From positions 144,752 to 208,751 of the forward strand of contig NZ_FCOM02000011.1 in assembly GCF_001544695.2 (NCBI RefSeq): a DNA stretch of 64,000 nt. The letters are read 5' to 3'. Shown piece after piece: positions 8,942-17,008 of this stretch. Source of the stretch: Caballeronia arvi. GTDB lineage: Bacteria > Pseudomonadota > Gammaproteobacteria > Burkholderiales > Burkholderiaceae. The notes beneath the pieces were generated by a model. The model searched no databases, was not told the origin of the DNA, and saw only the letters and a program-made list of their open reading frames with translations. Positions within the stretch are counted from its first letter, which is position 1, and every line of letters begins with the position of its first letter. The translations under genes and the position numbers were made by a program.

Positions 8942-9928
8942 GCTGAAACGCTCGATCTGCGGCCCGACGGCGTCGCCCCGCGTAGCCAGCGCGCGCAGAT
9001 ATTCCGTCTGCGCCCAGATGCGTTGCGTGCCATCGATCACGCGGCCGCTTTCGTCGACGGCGGCGTACACACCGCCGGTTTCCTCGTCGACCCCGTGTTG
9101 CTGCGCGAAGTCGAAGGCGCGCACGAGTCTTTCGTTGAGGCCTGCCGCTTCGAACGCGGCGTGCCCGCTGCCGAGCGCCAGGAAGTACCACTCGAACTGA
9201 TGGCCCGGCTCCAGCCGGTTGCCCGCGGCGCCCATCGGCAACTCGGCGATCGAGCCGCTCGGCTCGTGCACGAACGCATCCGCGACGGATCGCGCGAGCT
9301 GCGCGAGACGCTTGTCGTAGGCGGCGGCGCCCGTCGCCTCGCGCGCGGCGAGCCACGCTTCGGCGAGATGCATCAGCGGATTTTGCAGCGGGGTTTCGAG
9401 CGTCGTGCCGAAGTCCTCTGCGAGCGCCGCGTTCAACAGATCGCCGCCGCTCGAAAAGCGCGTCTCGATGACCCGCGACGTTTCATCGAGCAGTGCAAAC
9501 GCTTCAGCCGAGCCGCTCTTCTTCGCGTAGTGCGCGCACGCGAACACCACGAACGCGTGCGTGTAGAGATCCTTCTGACGCTCGAGCGGCGCACCGCTCG
9601 CATCCACGCTATAGAACCATCCCCCGTTTTTTCTGTCCTGAAAATAGTGCCGCAGCGATTCGAAGAGCGTCGCGGCATGCGCGAGGTCGCCGGCTTCGGA
9701 GAACACGAACAGTTGCCGGGCGCAGGCCATCGCGCGATAACGCTTCGGCTGCAACGGCGCGTGATCGCCGGGCGCGACGGCTTCGTACGCCAGCCCGAGC
9801 GCCGCATTGAACCCCGGCCCGCGCCATACGGGCAGCACGATGTTCTCGTAATGCGCGCGCAACGGCGCGGCGGAATCCGGGCTTGTCGATTGCACCGGCG
9901 ATGAAGTGGATGGTTGCTGATCCTGCAT
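8816..9928 (-). CDS. AGE family epimerase/isomerase
   Basis: A 370-residue (alpha/alpha)6-barrel protein of the N-acylglucosamine 2-epimerase superfamily. Family-typical segments are 'KRYRAMACARQLFVFSEA', 'LYTHAFVVFACAHY', 'NPLMHLAEAWLA', 'PGHQFEWYFLAL' and 'RIWAQTEYLRAL', which supply the Arg, His and Glu residues lining the active site. The group includes D-mannose isomerases, cellobiose epimerases and sulfoquinovose isomerases; the exact sugar is not predictable. The start at MQDQQPSTSS begins just after the divergent mgtC-like gene's upstream region. An in-frame extension upstream is antisense to mgtC and is rejected. Its last ~41 codons are duplicated at 7484-7608. Confidence 0.88.
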   Translation of the reverse strand: MQDQQPSTSSPVQSTSPDSAAPLRAHYENIVLPVWRGPGFNAALGLAYEAVAPGDHAPLQPKRYRAMACARQLFVFSEAGDLAHAATLFESLRHYFQDRKNGGWFYSVDASGAPLERQKDLYTHAFVVFACAHYAKKSGSAEAFALLDETSRVIETRFSSGGDLLNAALAEDFGTTLETPLQNPLMHLAEAWLAAREATGAAAYDKRLAQLARSVADAFVHEPSGSIAELPMGAAGNRLEPGHQFEWYFLALGSGHAAFEAAGLNERLVRAFDFAQQHGVDEETGGVYAAVDESGRVIDGTQRIWAQTEYLRALATRGDAVGPQIERFSARFLHGTGWVECRSAQGEITRAEMPSTTPYHLATSYAALPL

Positions 9929-10054
9929 ACGAAGACTCTGATTAGGTCCGGAAAGCGCGTTGCCGTGGGAGGCGCACGCAACGGGAAAGAATAGCAAAAC
10001 CGGCCCGGCGCGCGCCGCGTTTTCGGGCTTTCTACGGCGAGGAGGGCGCAAAAC

Positions 10055-10738
10055 ATGTTGGGAAATATCGAACTCGTTTCGCGGCTCGTCATGGCCGCGG
10101 CGCTCGGCAGCGTGATCGGCTTCGAGCGCGAGCGGCTCGCGTGGGCGGCGGGGTTGCGCACGCACATGCTCGTGTGCGTCGGCTCGGCGCTCTTCATGAT
10201 CGTATCGGCGTTCGGCTTCGCCGATGCGCTGACGGCCAGTCACGTCGTCCTCGATCCGTCGCGGGTCGCGGCGCAGGTCGTGTCCGGCATCGGCTTCCTC
10301 GGCGCGGGATCGATCCTGCTGCGCGGCGAAATCGTCCGCGGGCTCACGACGGCCGCGAGCCTGTGGTCCGTGGCGGCGATCGGGCTTGCGGTTGGCGGCG
10401 GCCTCTACACGGCGTCGATCGCGGCGACGGCCATCATCCTCATCATCCTCGCGGGGATCAAGCCGCTCGAGCGCCGCTTCATCAACGTGAAGCAACGCCG
10501 GCAACTGACGATGCTCGTCGATCGCGGTGCGCTCAGCTTTCACGCGCTGCACGAGGCGCTCGGGCCCGGCAGCGTGCGCGTGAAGCAGTTCGTCGTGCAG
10601 CAAAGCGACGATTCGGCCGATCTGGACGAGGTGCGCGTGGAGTTGTCCCGCGCATCGGCGCCCGAATATCAGGCGATCTGCGAGCGTTTGCGGCAACTCG
10701 ACGTGGTGCGCGAGTTCCGCGAGGACGACGCGAGTTGA
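10055..10738 (+). CDS. MgtC/SapB family membrane protein
   Basis: A 227-residue protein with four to five hydrophobic helices in the first 140 residues and a soluble C-terminal domain. 'GFERERLAWAAGLRTHMLV' and 'GIGFLGAGSILLRG' are family signatures. MgtC-like proteins influence Mg2+ homeostasis, ATP synthase activity and intracellular survival in pathogens; in environmental Burkholderiaceae their role is less clear. Preceded by 'GGCGAGGAGGGC' as ribosome binding site. Divergent from the epimerase gene with a 126-bp shared promoter region. Confidence 0.88.
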   Translation: MLGNIELVSRLVMAAALGSVIGFERERLAWAAGLRTHMLVCVGSALFMIVSAFGFADALTASHVVLDPSRVAAQVVSGIGFLGAGSILLRGEIVRGLTTAASLWSVAAIGLAVGGGLYTASIAATAIILIILAGIKPLERRFINVKQRRQLTMLVDRGALSFHALHEALGPGSVRVKQFVVQQSDDSADLDEVRVELSRASAPEYQAICERLRQLDVVREFREDDAS

Positions 10739-10860
10739 ATTTGCCTGGCGGCCGCCGTTTTGCCCGTGCCGCCATGCGACAATGCCGCCTCTCGAAAATA
10801 TCCGCTGAAACGCCGGTGCGCCTTGCGCGTCGGCCGTGGAAGCTGCCGGCTTGCGAACCT

Positions 10861-11913
10861 ATGCCAGATTCCGCAGTAGAAAGAGATCCTGACACGCTCC
10901 GGGGCGAATCCGCCGCAAAATCCCGTCGCCGGCGTGCGGCCGGCATGCGCGACGAGCACGACATGCCCGGCGCCGATGCCGAAAAGAAGCTCGCCCGCGC
11001 CGCGCGCTCGGCGCAGCGCCTCGCGCAACTGAGCGAAGACGCGCGCGGCGGTGAAACGCTCGATCTGTTTGCCGAAGACACCGAGCGCGCGCAATTCCAG
11101 GCGATGAACACCGATATCCGTCAGGGCACGTTCGAAGGATTCGAGTTGCCGGAAGTGTTTCTGGCGGCGGTCCAATCGAATTGCGGCACGGCGCCGGCGG
11201 GTGTCGATGCGGCCGAATCCGCCGCCGCGAAACGCGCCGCGCGCGGGACGGCGTCATCGGTCGTCCCGGAGCAGGGCCTGTTTCAGGACGAACTGCCTCA
11301 CGTCGACGCCGCACGGCCGGATCAGCCGAAGTCCGCGGACAAGACCGGCGCGATCGCCGCTGCGGCGACGGGCTCCGCGAGCGTCAGCACGTCCGTCGCG
11401 CTGGAGAGCACGGGCTTCACGCTGATTGCGCACGATCATGGCGACCCGGGCGAACGCGGGCCGCTCGCGCAGACGTCCGCGCCCGAACTCGACCGCGCCC
11501 GTGTCACGGCATTCGCTGACACCATCGACGCGCTCCATGCGGTGATGGCCGAGCAGCGCACGTCCGCCGCGGCCCACGCGCGCCGGATGAAGACGATGCT
11601 GACGATCATCGTCTGCGTGATGCTCGCCACGGTGGCGACCGGCATCGCGCAGACCGCGGTGCTGCTGCGCATGAGCCACGACGGCAAGTTGCAGCAGGAT
11701 CGGACCGAGCAATTGATGCTGAATCAGCAGGCCACGCTCGCCTCGCTCTTCGATACGGATTCAGCGACCATCAGCCTGCACCGCCCATCCGACACGCCGC
11801 GCATCGCTGACGACGCGTCGCCCGTGCAGCCCGTCAGCGCCGTCCAGTCCGATTCCTCGCCGAAAAAGCACACGCGTCACGCGCACCATCGCGCCAGTTC
11901 CACGGCGCACTGA
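10861..11913 (+). CDS. Hypothetical protein with one C-terminal transmembrane segment
   Basis: A 350-residue protein I do not recognise beyond a general resemblance to conserved Burkholderiaceae hypotheticals. It starts with a polar, Arg/Ala-rich segment, has a low-complexity Ala/Ser middle, one clear membrane helix at about residues 243-265 ('MLTIIVCVMLATVATGIAQT'), then a Gln-rich stretch and a His/Arg/Ser-rich tail. This suggests a single-pass protein with a large N-terminal domain on the cytoplasmic side. The start at 10861 is a choice: an upstream ATG at 10774 is also in frame. Confidence 0.6.
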   Translation: MPDSAVERDPDTLRGESAAKSRRRRAAGMRDEHDMPGADAEKKLARAARSAQRLAQLSEDARGGETLDLFAEDTERAQFQAMNTDIRQGTFEGFELPEVFLAAVQSNCGTAPAGVDAAESAAAKRAARGTASSVVPEQGLFQDELPHVDAARPDQPKSADKTGAIAAAATGSASVSTSVALESTGFTLIAHDHGDPGERGPLAQTSAPELDRARVTAFADTIDALHAVMAEQRTSAAAHARRMKTMLTIIVCVMLATVATGIAQTAVLLRMSHDGKLQQDRTEQLMLNQQATLASLFDTDSATISLHRPSDTPRIADDASPVQPVSAVQSDSSPKKHTRHAHHRASSTAH

Positions 11914-12053
11914 TCCCGCCCTCCGTCACATTCCTGCGACACACCGCGCCGCGGCGGCGTGTCGCTGCTTTCTGCCGCTCGCTGGCGGAACCCCGTCGAA
12001 TGGACATGTGCGTCCTGTCCCTGCTTCCATGACGCTGCCAAAACGCCCTCAAG

Positions 12054-12066
12054 GTAGAAAAACTAC
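12054..12066. repeat. Left arm of 13-nt inverted repeat around the small gene
   Basis: GTAGAAAAACTAC; its reverse complement matches 12413-12425 at 12 of 13 bases. Two CTAGAAAT direct repeats (12078-12085 and 12097-12104) follow it. Confidence 0.45.
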
Positions 12067-12120
12067 AGGCAATTTTCCTAGAAATGTTGCATTGCACTAG
12101 AAATCAGACCGAGTCATCTC

Positions 12121-12126
12121 TATAAT
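12121..12126 (+). promoter_or_regulatory. Candidate -10 box for the 50-residue gene
   Basis: A perfect TATAAT 44 bp before the start codon at 12170. No good -35 box sits at 16-18 bp spacing, so an activator or an unusual spacing may be involved. The two CTAGAAAT copies lie just upstream. Confidence 0.5.
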
Positions 12127-12169
12127 TATTTCTAAGGGAAAACCCTCAAACATCAAACCGGAGTCAGTC

Positions 12170-12322
12170 ATGAGCTACCTTTTCGCCCTGCTGCAAAAAT
12201 TTGCTTCGATGTTCGAATCGCCGCACCTTCCGATGGACACCGATTACTCGTATCAAGCGCGTTTCCGTGAATCCGAGCGTCAGCGCAAGTCGCGCGGCAC
12301 GGCTTTCGGCTTCCGTCTGTAA
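12170..12322 (+). CDS. Small hypothetical protein, 50 residues
   Basis: MSYLFALLQK... to ...GTAFGFRL, 50 residues. It starts with an amphipathic or hydrophobic helix (residues 1-16) followed by a very polar Arg/Ser/Glu-rich tail. 'CCGGAG' precedes the ATG at a proper distance, and a TATAAT lies upstream. The general plan recalls the short DUF3563-type proteins of Burkholderiaceae, but I cannot confirm membership. It is the only plausible coding stretch between the one-TM protein and choV. Confidence 0.6.
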   Translation: MSYLFALLQKFASMFESPHLPMDTDYSYQARFRESERQRKSRGTAFGFRL

Positions 12323-12412
12323 TGCGTCGTTGATGGCGGCGCGGGAAACACAAGATAAGCAACACACGACGGCCAACGCCGTACGCCCCGCCCGCCCATT
12401 TTTCTGCGCTGT

Positions 12413-12425
12413 GTAGTTTTTCTAG
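12413..12425. repeat. Right arm of 13-nt inverted repeat
   Basis: GTAGTTTTTCTAG, inverted relative to 12054-12066. Confidence 0.45.
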
Positions 12426-12670
12426 TAGTCTCTCCTCATCTCAGCGTTCTCATGGACGTGTCTCTTCTCCGCGCTTTTTCGCGCGCGACGCAGTTTTCTT
12501 TCCTTTCGTCTTTCTGACACTCGCTTCGCAAGCCGCCTGCATCGAAAAAAGCGTCCCGACTTGTTCTCGCGCGACATGCCGGAATTGCCGCGCTAATCCG
12601 CTTCATCGCCCGCAAAGCCTTGTCGGACAAAGCTCTCGTCGCACCGGCGAACAATTGCCTATATTCAAGT
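12426..12670. other. Pyrimidine-rich intergenic stretch
   Basis: No gene seen. The + strand is notably C/T-rich between about 12430 and 12530. The remainder leads into the choV promoter region. Confidence 0.5.
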
Positions 12671-12698
12671 GTCGTATTTCCACATGTGGTTGTCGCAA
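12671..12698 (+). promoter_or_regulatory. Candidate activator site upstream of choV (21-nt direct repeat)
   Basis: GTCGTAT at 12671 and GTCGCAA at 12692, start-to-start distance 21 nt. The same spacing and half-site occur at 49152, 56856 and 62762. It ends about 80 bp before the choV start codon. Two-turn direct repeats are typical for AraC/GlxA-family activators; assignment to the regulators in this window is inference. Confidence 0.6.
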
Positions 12699-12779
12699 AT
12701 AGTCGGCTGATGAGACTTTTTTCTAGCAACTATGTATGCACAGCGCGGACGCACGTCCGCCCTCGCCAGGAGATATTCG

Positions 12780-13943
12780 ATGAATTCCCCGAAGGTAGTA
12801 GTCGAAGGACTGTGCAAAGTATTCGGCAACAGTCCCAAACAGGCACTCGACATGCTGGCCGGCGGCGCGACGAAGGAAGAAGTCTTCAAGCGCACCGGAC
12901 AGATCGTCGGCGTCCATAACGTCTCCTTCGATGTCAAGGAAGGCGAGATTTTCGTGCTCATGGGCCTGTCCGGCTCGGGCAAATCCACGCTGATCCGGCT
13001 CATCAACCGGCTGGTCGAGCCGACCGCCGGCAAAGTGCTGATCGATGGCCGCGACGTCGCCGCCGTGAAGCGCTCCGAGCTCACGGCGCTGCGCCGCAAG
13101 GACATGAGCATGGTGTTTCAGTCCTTCGCGCTGATGCCGCAACGCACGGTTCTTTCCAACGCCGCATTCGGCCTCGAGGTCGCGGGCGTCGGCAAGAAGG
13201 AGCGCGAAGCGCGCGCGATGACCGTGCTCGAACAGGTCGGTCTCGCGCCTTTCTCGCAGAAGTTGCCGGCGCAGCTATCGGGCGGCATGCAGCAGCGTGT
13301 GGGTCTCGCCCGCGCCCTCGCGGTCAATCCTTCGCTGATGATCATGGACGAAGCGTTCTCAGCGCTCGATCCGCTCAAACGCAAGGAAATGCAGAACGTG
13401 CTGCTCGATCTGCAACGCGAGCAGCGCCGCACGATTCTCTTCGTGTCGCACGATCTCGAAGAAGCGATGCGTATCGGCACGCGCATCGCGATCATGGAAG
13501 GCGGGCGGGTGGTGCAGATCGGCACGCCGCAGGAAATCATCACGAATCCCGCCGATGACTACGTTGAGGCCTTCTTCGAAGGCATCGACACGAGCCGCTA
13601 TCTCACCGCCGGCGACCTGATGCAGACCGACGAAGTGCCGCTCATCAGGCACAACATCCAGATCGACGCGTCGAGCGTCGCGCAGACGCTGAACGGCAGC
13701 GCCGACTATGCGTTCGTGCTCGATGCGCAACGGCGCATCCGCGGCTTCGTCGGGCGCGAGAACGCCAGTGTGCAGCATATCGATTGCATCGAGCGGCACA
13801 TGGCGCTGGACGACGTCGTGAACCGTGTGGTCGCGAGCCCTGCGCCGCTGCCCGTCGTCGAGGCGGACGGCTCGTACTGCGGGTCGATCAACAAGACCAA
13901 TGTCCTGAAGGTCCTTACGCACCATCGAGGTTCCCATGTCTGA
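12780..13943 (+). CDS. choV: Choline/glycine betaine ABC transporter ATPase
   Basis: A 387-residue OpuAA/ProV/ChoV-type ATPase. Walker A 'GLSGSGKST' is at residues 62-70, the signature 'LSGGMQQRVGLARAL' near 166-180, Walker B 'MIMDEAFSALDP' near 187-198, and the switch His in 'FVSHDLEEAM'. A C-terminal CBS-type region (about 290-380) is the osmosensing/regulatory part in this family. The start at MNSPKVVVEG follows 'AGGAGATATTCG'. The stop overlaps the choW start by 8 bases, so the two are translationally coupled. It is the only ATPase of this type in the window, although four binding-protein genes exist. Confidence 0.95.
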   Translation: MNSPKVVVEGLCKVFGNSPKQALDMLAGGATKEEVFKRTGQIVGVHNVSFDVKEGEIFVLMGLSGSGKSTLIRLINRLVEPTAGKVLIDGRDVAAVKRSELTALRRKDMSMVFQSFALMPQRTVLSNAAFGLEVAGVGKKEREARAMTVLEQVGLAPFSQKLPAQLSGGMQQRVGLARALAVNPSLMIMDEAFSALDPLKRKEMQNVLLDLQREQRRTILFVSHDLEEAMRIGTRIAIMEGGRVVQIGTPQEIITNPADDYVEAFFEGIDTSRYLTAGDLMQTDEVPLIRHNIQIDASSVAQTLNGSADYAFVLDAQRRIRGFVGRENASVQHIDCIERHMALDDVVNRVVASPAPLPVVEADGSYCGSINKTNVLKVLTHHRGSHV

Positions 13944-14838
13944 AATCATTCCGCTTGGCAGTTGGGTGGACCACGGCGTCCACTATCTCCTCGATCACGA
14001 CGCGAAGACGTTCGATTCCATCGGCAAGGTCATCGAGACTTTCGCCGCGGCGATCGAGCACGCGCTGCAGTCCGTTCCGATGTGGGCGCTGATCGCGATT
14101 TTCGTGGGCATCGGCCTGTGGCGGGTCGGCTGGCGATTCGCGGCGTTCGTGCTCGCTTCGTTATTGCTGATCTATGCGACCAACTTCTGGGATCAGATGG
14201 TCATCACGCTGGGCCTCACGCTGTCGTCGACATTGATCAGCCTGCTGCTCGGCATCCCGCTTGGGATCTGGGTCTCGAAGAGCAAGTATGTCGAAATGGC
14301 CGTGCGCCCCGTGCTCGACCTGATGCAGACCATGCCCGCGTTCGTCTACCTGATTCCCGCCGCGATGCTGTTTGGCCTGGGCCGCGTGCCGGGCATTCTG
14401 GCGACCGTCATTTTCGCGATGCCGCCTGCCGTGCGTCTCACCGCGCTCGGCATCAAGCAGGTGAATCGCGAGATCGTGGAAGCGGGGCAGGCGTTCGGCT
14501 GCACGTCGTTCCAGTTGCTCTACAAGGTGCAGATTCCGAACGCGCTGCCTTCGATCATGACCGGCGTGAACCAGACGATCATGATGGCGCTGTCGATGGT
14601 CATCATCGCGTCGATGGTCGGCGCGGGCGGTCTCGGCAACGACGTGCTCGCATCGATTCAGCGTCTGGATATCGGCCTCGGCTTCGAGAGCGGCTTGTCG
14701 GTGGTGTTGCTGGCGATCATTCTCGACCGCATCACCGAGAGCTTCGGACGGTCGCCCGGCATGGCGCGCGCCCCGCTGTTCTCGGGTCTCAAGAGCGTGA
14801 TGAAAGTGCGCCGCACGCCGGCGACGCAACAAAGCTAA
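13936..14838 (+). CDS. choW: Choline/glycine betaine ABC transporter permease
   Basis: A 300-residue ProW/ChoW-type permease with about six to seven membrane helices. The cytoplasmic EAA loop that contacts ChoV is visible as 'EIVEAGQAFGCTSFQ'. 'DLMQTMPAFVYLIPAAMLFG' is typical for the family. It overlaps choV and lies 12 bp before the regulator gene, so choVW-regulator probably form one transcript, with the binding-protein gene 100 bp further on. Confidence 0.95.
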   Translation: MSEIIPLGSWVDHGVHYLLDHDAKTFDSIGKVIETFAAAIEHALQSVPMWALIAIFVGIGLWRVGWRFAAFVLASLLLIYATNFWDQMVITLGLTLSSTLISLLLGIPLGIWVSKSKYVEMAVRPVLDLMQTMPAFVYLIPAAMLFGLGRVPGILATVIFAMPPAVRLTALGIKQVNREIVEAGQAFGCTSFQLLYKVQIPNALPSIMTGVNQTIMMALSMVIIASMVGAGGLGNDVLASIQRLDIGLGFESGLSVVLLAIILDRITESFGRSPGMARAPLFSGLKSVMKVRRTPATQQS

Positions 14839-14850
14839 CGAGGCTCCTGC

Positions 14851-15843
14851 ATGAAGCGCGACGTGATCGTCCCAGCGGTTACCGATTCACCGTTGTCCAA
14901 TCTCGCGCACTTCGGCTTTCTCACGCTGCCGAACTTCTCGATGATCGCGTTCACGAGCGCGGTCGAGGTGCTGCGCATGGCCAATTACATCGGCCGCGCG
15001 CAGCACTATCGATGGTCGATCATCACGCCGGACGGCGAGCCGGCGCGCGCGAGCAACGGCATCACCGTGAAGCCGACGGTGACGCTCGATGAAGCCGGCA
15101 TGCCCGATGTTCTGATCGTGTGCGCGGGATGGCATGTCGCTGAATACGTGGATGATAAGGTCATCGAACTATTACAGCGCGGGCATGCAGCGGGCATTCC
15201 GCTCGGCGGCATCTGCACCGGTCCTTATGCGCTGCTCGCGGCGAAGCTGCTCGATGGCTATCGTTGCACGCTGCACTGGGAAGACATGTCGCCGGTCAAC
15301 AAGCGCTTTCCGCATGTACGCTTCGCGGATGAGCTCTTCGTGATCGATCGCGACCGCATGACCTGCACGGGCGGCACGGCGCCGCTCGACCTGATGCTCA
15401 ATCTCGTCGGTTTGCGGCTCGGGCAGGCGCATGCGGCGCAGGTGTCGGAGCAGTTTATCGTCGAACGTATTCGCGGGTCGACGGATTACCAGCACATTCC
15501 CGTCGATGCGCGCGTCGGTTTCTCTCGCGCGGAGCTCGTCGAAGTCGTGCGGCTGATGGAGGCGAATATCGAGGAGCCTTTATCGCTCGAAGAACTTGCG
15601 CGGCTCGTGCATCTGTCGCAACGGCATTTGCAGCGCATGTTCAAGATGTTCCTCAACGTTTCGCCGACGCACTACTACCTGACGCTGCGGCTGCGTCGCG
15701 CGCGTGAATTGTTGCGCAACACGGATGCGTCGATTGCGCGTGTGACGAGCATCTGCGGATTCCATTCGCCTTGTCATTTCAGCAAAGCGTATCGCGCGCA
15801 GTTCGGACATGCGCCGAGCGTCGAGCGGCGATTATCGGCCTGA
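14851..15843 (+). CDS. GlxA family transcriptional regulator (choline/carnitine/betaine type)
   Basis: A 330-residue two-domain regulator: N-terminal DJ-1/PfpI-like (class I glutamine amidotransferase) sensor domain, residues about 15-190, with the nucleophile-elbow equivalent 'GGICTGPYAL', and a C-terminal AraC-type double helix-turn-helix, about 225-325 ('LARLVHLSQRHLQRMFK', 'SICGFHSPCHFSKAY'). This architecture is shared with Pseudomonas GbdR, CdhR and ArgR-type activators. Its place between choW and a choline-type binding protein suggests control of quaternary amine uptake. Strongly similar in plan to the proteins at 37582 and 58231. Confidence 0.92.
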   Translation: MKRDVIVPAVTDSPLSNLAHFGFLTLPNFSMIAFTSAVEVLRMANYIGRAQHYRWSIITPDGEPARASNGITVKPTVTLDEAGMPDVLIVCAGWHVAEYVDDKVIELLQRGHAAGIPLGGICTGPYALLAAKLLDGYRCTLHWEDMSPVNKRFPHVRFADELFVIDRDRMTCTGGTAPLDLMLNLVGLRLGQAHAAQVSEQFIVERIRGSTDYQHIPVDARVGFSRAELVEVVRLMEANIEEPLSLEELARLVHLSQRHLQRMFKMFLNVSPTHYYLTLRLRRARELLRNTDASIARVTSICGFHSPCHFSKAYRAQFGHAPSVERRLSA

Positions 15844-15942
15844 CGTTTTTCTGCTTGCTTTCTTCGGCCGCGCGGGCTGCTTCGAGCCTCGCGCGCGGGC
15901 CCTGTCGTGCTTATGTGCTTATAAAAAACCTGGGAGAGAGAT

Positions 15943-16887
15943 ATGAAACGCTTGTGGATCGCATCGATAGCGTCGATGGCGGCGGCAATGTTATCGGGCG
16001 CGTATGGCGCCGAGCCTGCCGCATGCAAGAACGTGCGCTTCGCCGATGTCGGCTGGACGGATATCGCCGCGACCACCGGACTTGCATCGACCATTCTTCA
16101 GGGCCTGGGTTATAACCCGACGAAGACGATCGCTTCGGTGCCGATTACGTTCGCGGGCGTGAAGAGCAAGCAGATCGACGTGTTCCTCGGCTACTGGTCG
16201 CCGACGATGGACCCGATGATCGATTCGTTCAGGAAAGCGAATCAAGTGAAGGTGCTGGCGACGCCGAACCTGACCGGCGCGAAGTACACGCTCGCGGTGC
16301 CGGATTATGCGTACCAGGCGGGCATCAAGACCTTCAACGACATTGCGAAGAACTACGACAAGCTCGATGGCAAGATCTACGGCATCGAGCCGGGCAACGA
16401 TGGCAATGCGCTCATCAAGAAGATGATCGACAGCAACATGTACGGGCTCGGCAAGTTCAAGCTGGTGGAGTCGAGCGAGGCGGGCATGCTGGTCGAAGTG
16501 AATCGCGCGATTCGCGATAAGAAGCCCATTGTGTTTCTGGGCTGGGAACCGCATCCGATGAACGTGCAGATGAAGATCGATTATCTCGCGGGCGGCGATG
16601 ATGTATTCGGGCCGAACTATGGCGAAGCGAAGGTGCTGACGGTGACGCCGACCGATTACGACACGCGGTGCCCGAACGTCGCGAAGCTCGTGGCGAATCT
16701 TCAGTTCACGACGGATATCGAGAACCACGTGATGGTGCCGATCATGAACAAGACGGATGCGAACAAGGCGGCGCGCGAGTGGCTGAAGGCGAATCCGGCG
16801 GTGCTGGATAAGTGGCTGGCGGGGGTGAAGACTTTCGATGGGAAGGAAGGGTTGCCGGCGGTGAAGGCGTATGTGGCGGGGAATTAG
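15943..16887 (+). CDS. choX: Choline/quaternary amine ABC transporter substrate-binding protein
   Basis: A 314-residue periplasmic protein with a signal peptide (residues 1-22, cleavage near 'AYG-AEP'). The aromatic cage residues known from S. meliloti ChoX are recognisable: Trp in 'VGWTDIAAT', Trp in 'LGYWSP', Tyr in 'VPDYAY' and Trp in 'LGWEPHPMN'. It should bind choline or a close analogue such as carnitine and deliver it to ChoVW. 'GGGAGAGAG' is the ribosome binding site. It is one of three ChoX-type proteins in the window. Confidence 0.92.
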   Translation: MKRLWIASIASMAAAMLSGAYGAEPAACKNVRFADVGWTDIAATTGLASTILQGLGYNPTKTIASVPITFAGVKSKQIDVFLGYWSPTMDPMIDSFRKANQVKVLATPNLTGAKYTLAVPDYAYQAGIKTFNDIAKNYDKLDGKIYGIEPGNDGNALIKKMIDSNMYGLGKFKLVESSEAGMLVEVNRAIRDKKPIVFLGWEPHPMNVQMKIDYLAGGDDVFGPNYGEAKVLTVTPTDYDTRCPNVAKLVANLQFTTDIENHVMVPIMNKTDANKAAREWLKANPAVLDKWLAGVKTFDGKEGLPAVKAYVAGN

Positions 16888-17008
16888 GAAGAGATAGTCC
16901 GCAATTGCAAGCAGACGGAACTTTAGTCGGCGGCGCCCAATGAATCGAATGCCGAGCAGAGGAGCCTTGAAGTGACGCGCGAACGAGTTCGCACGTCACC
17001 TCGTTCTC

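Noticed and set aside
9929..10696. N-terminal extension of the epimerase frame upstream of 9928
   Set aside because: It runs antisense through the mgtC-like gene, and the epimerase family begins at about the chosen Met.
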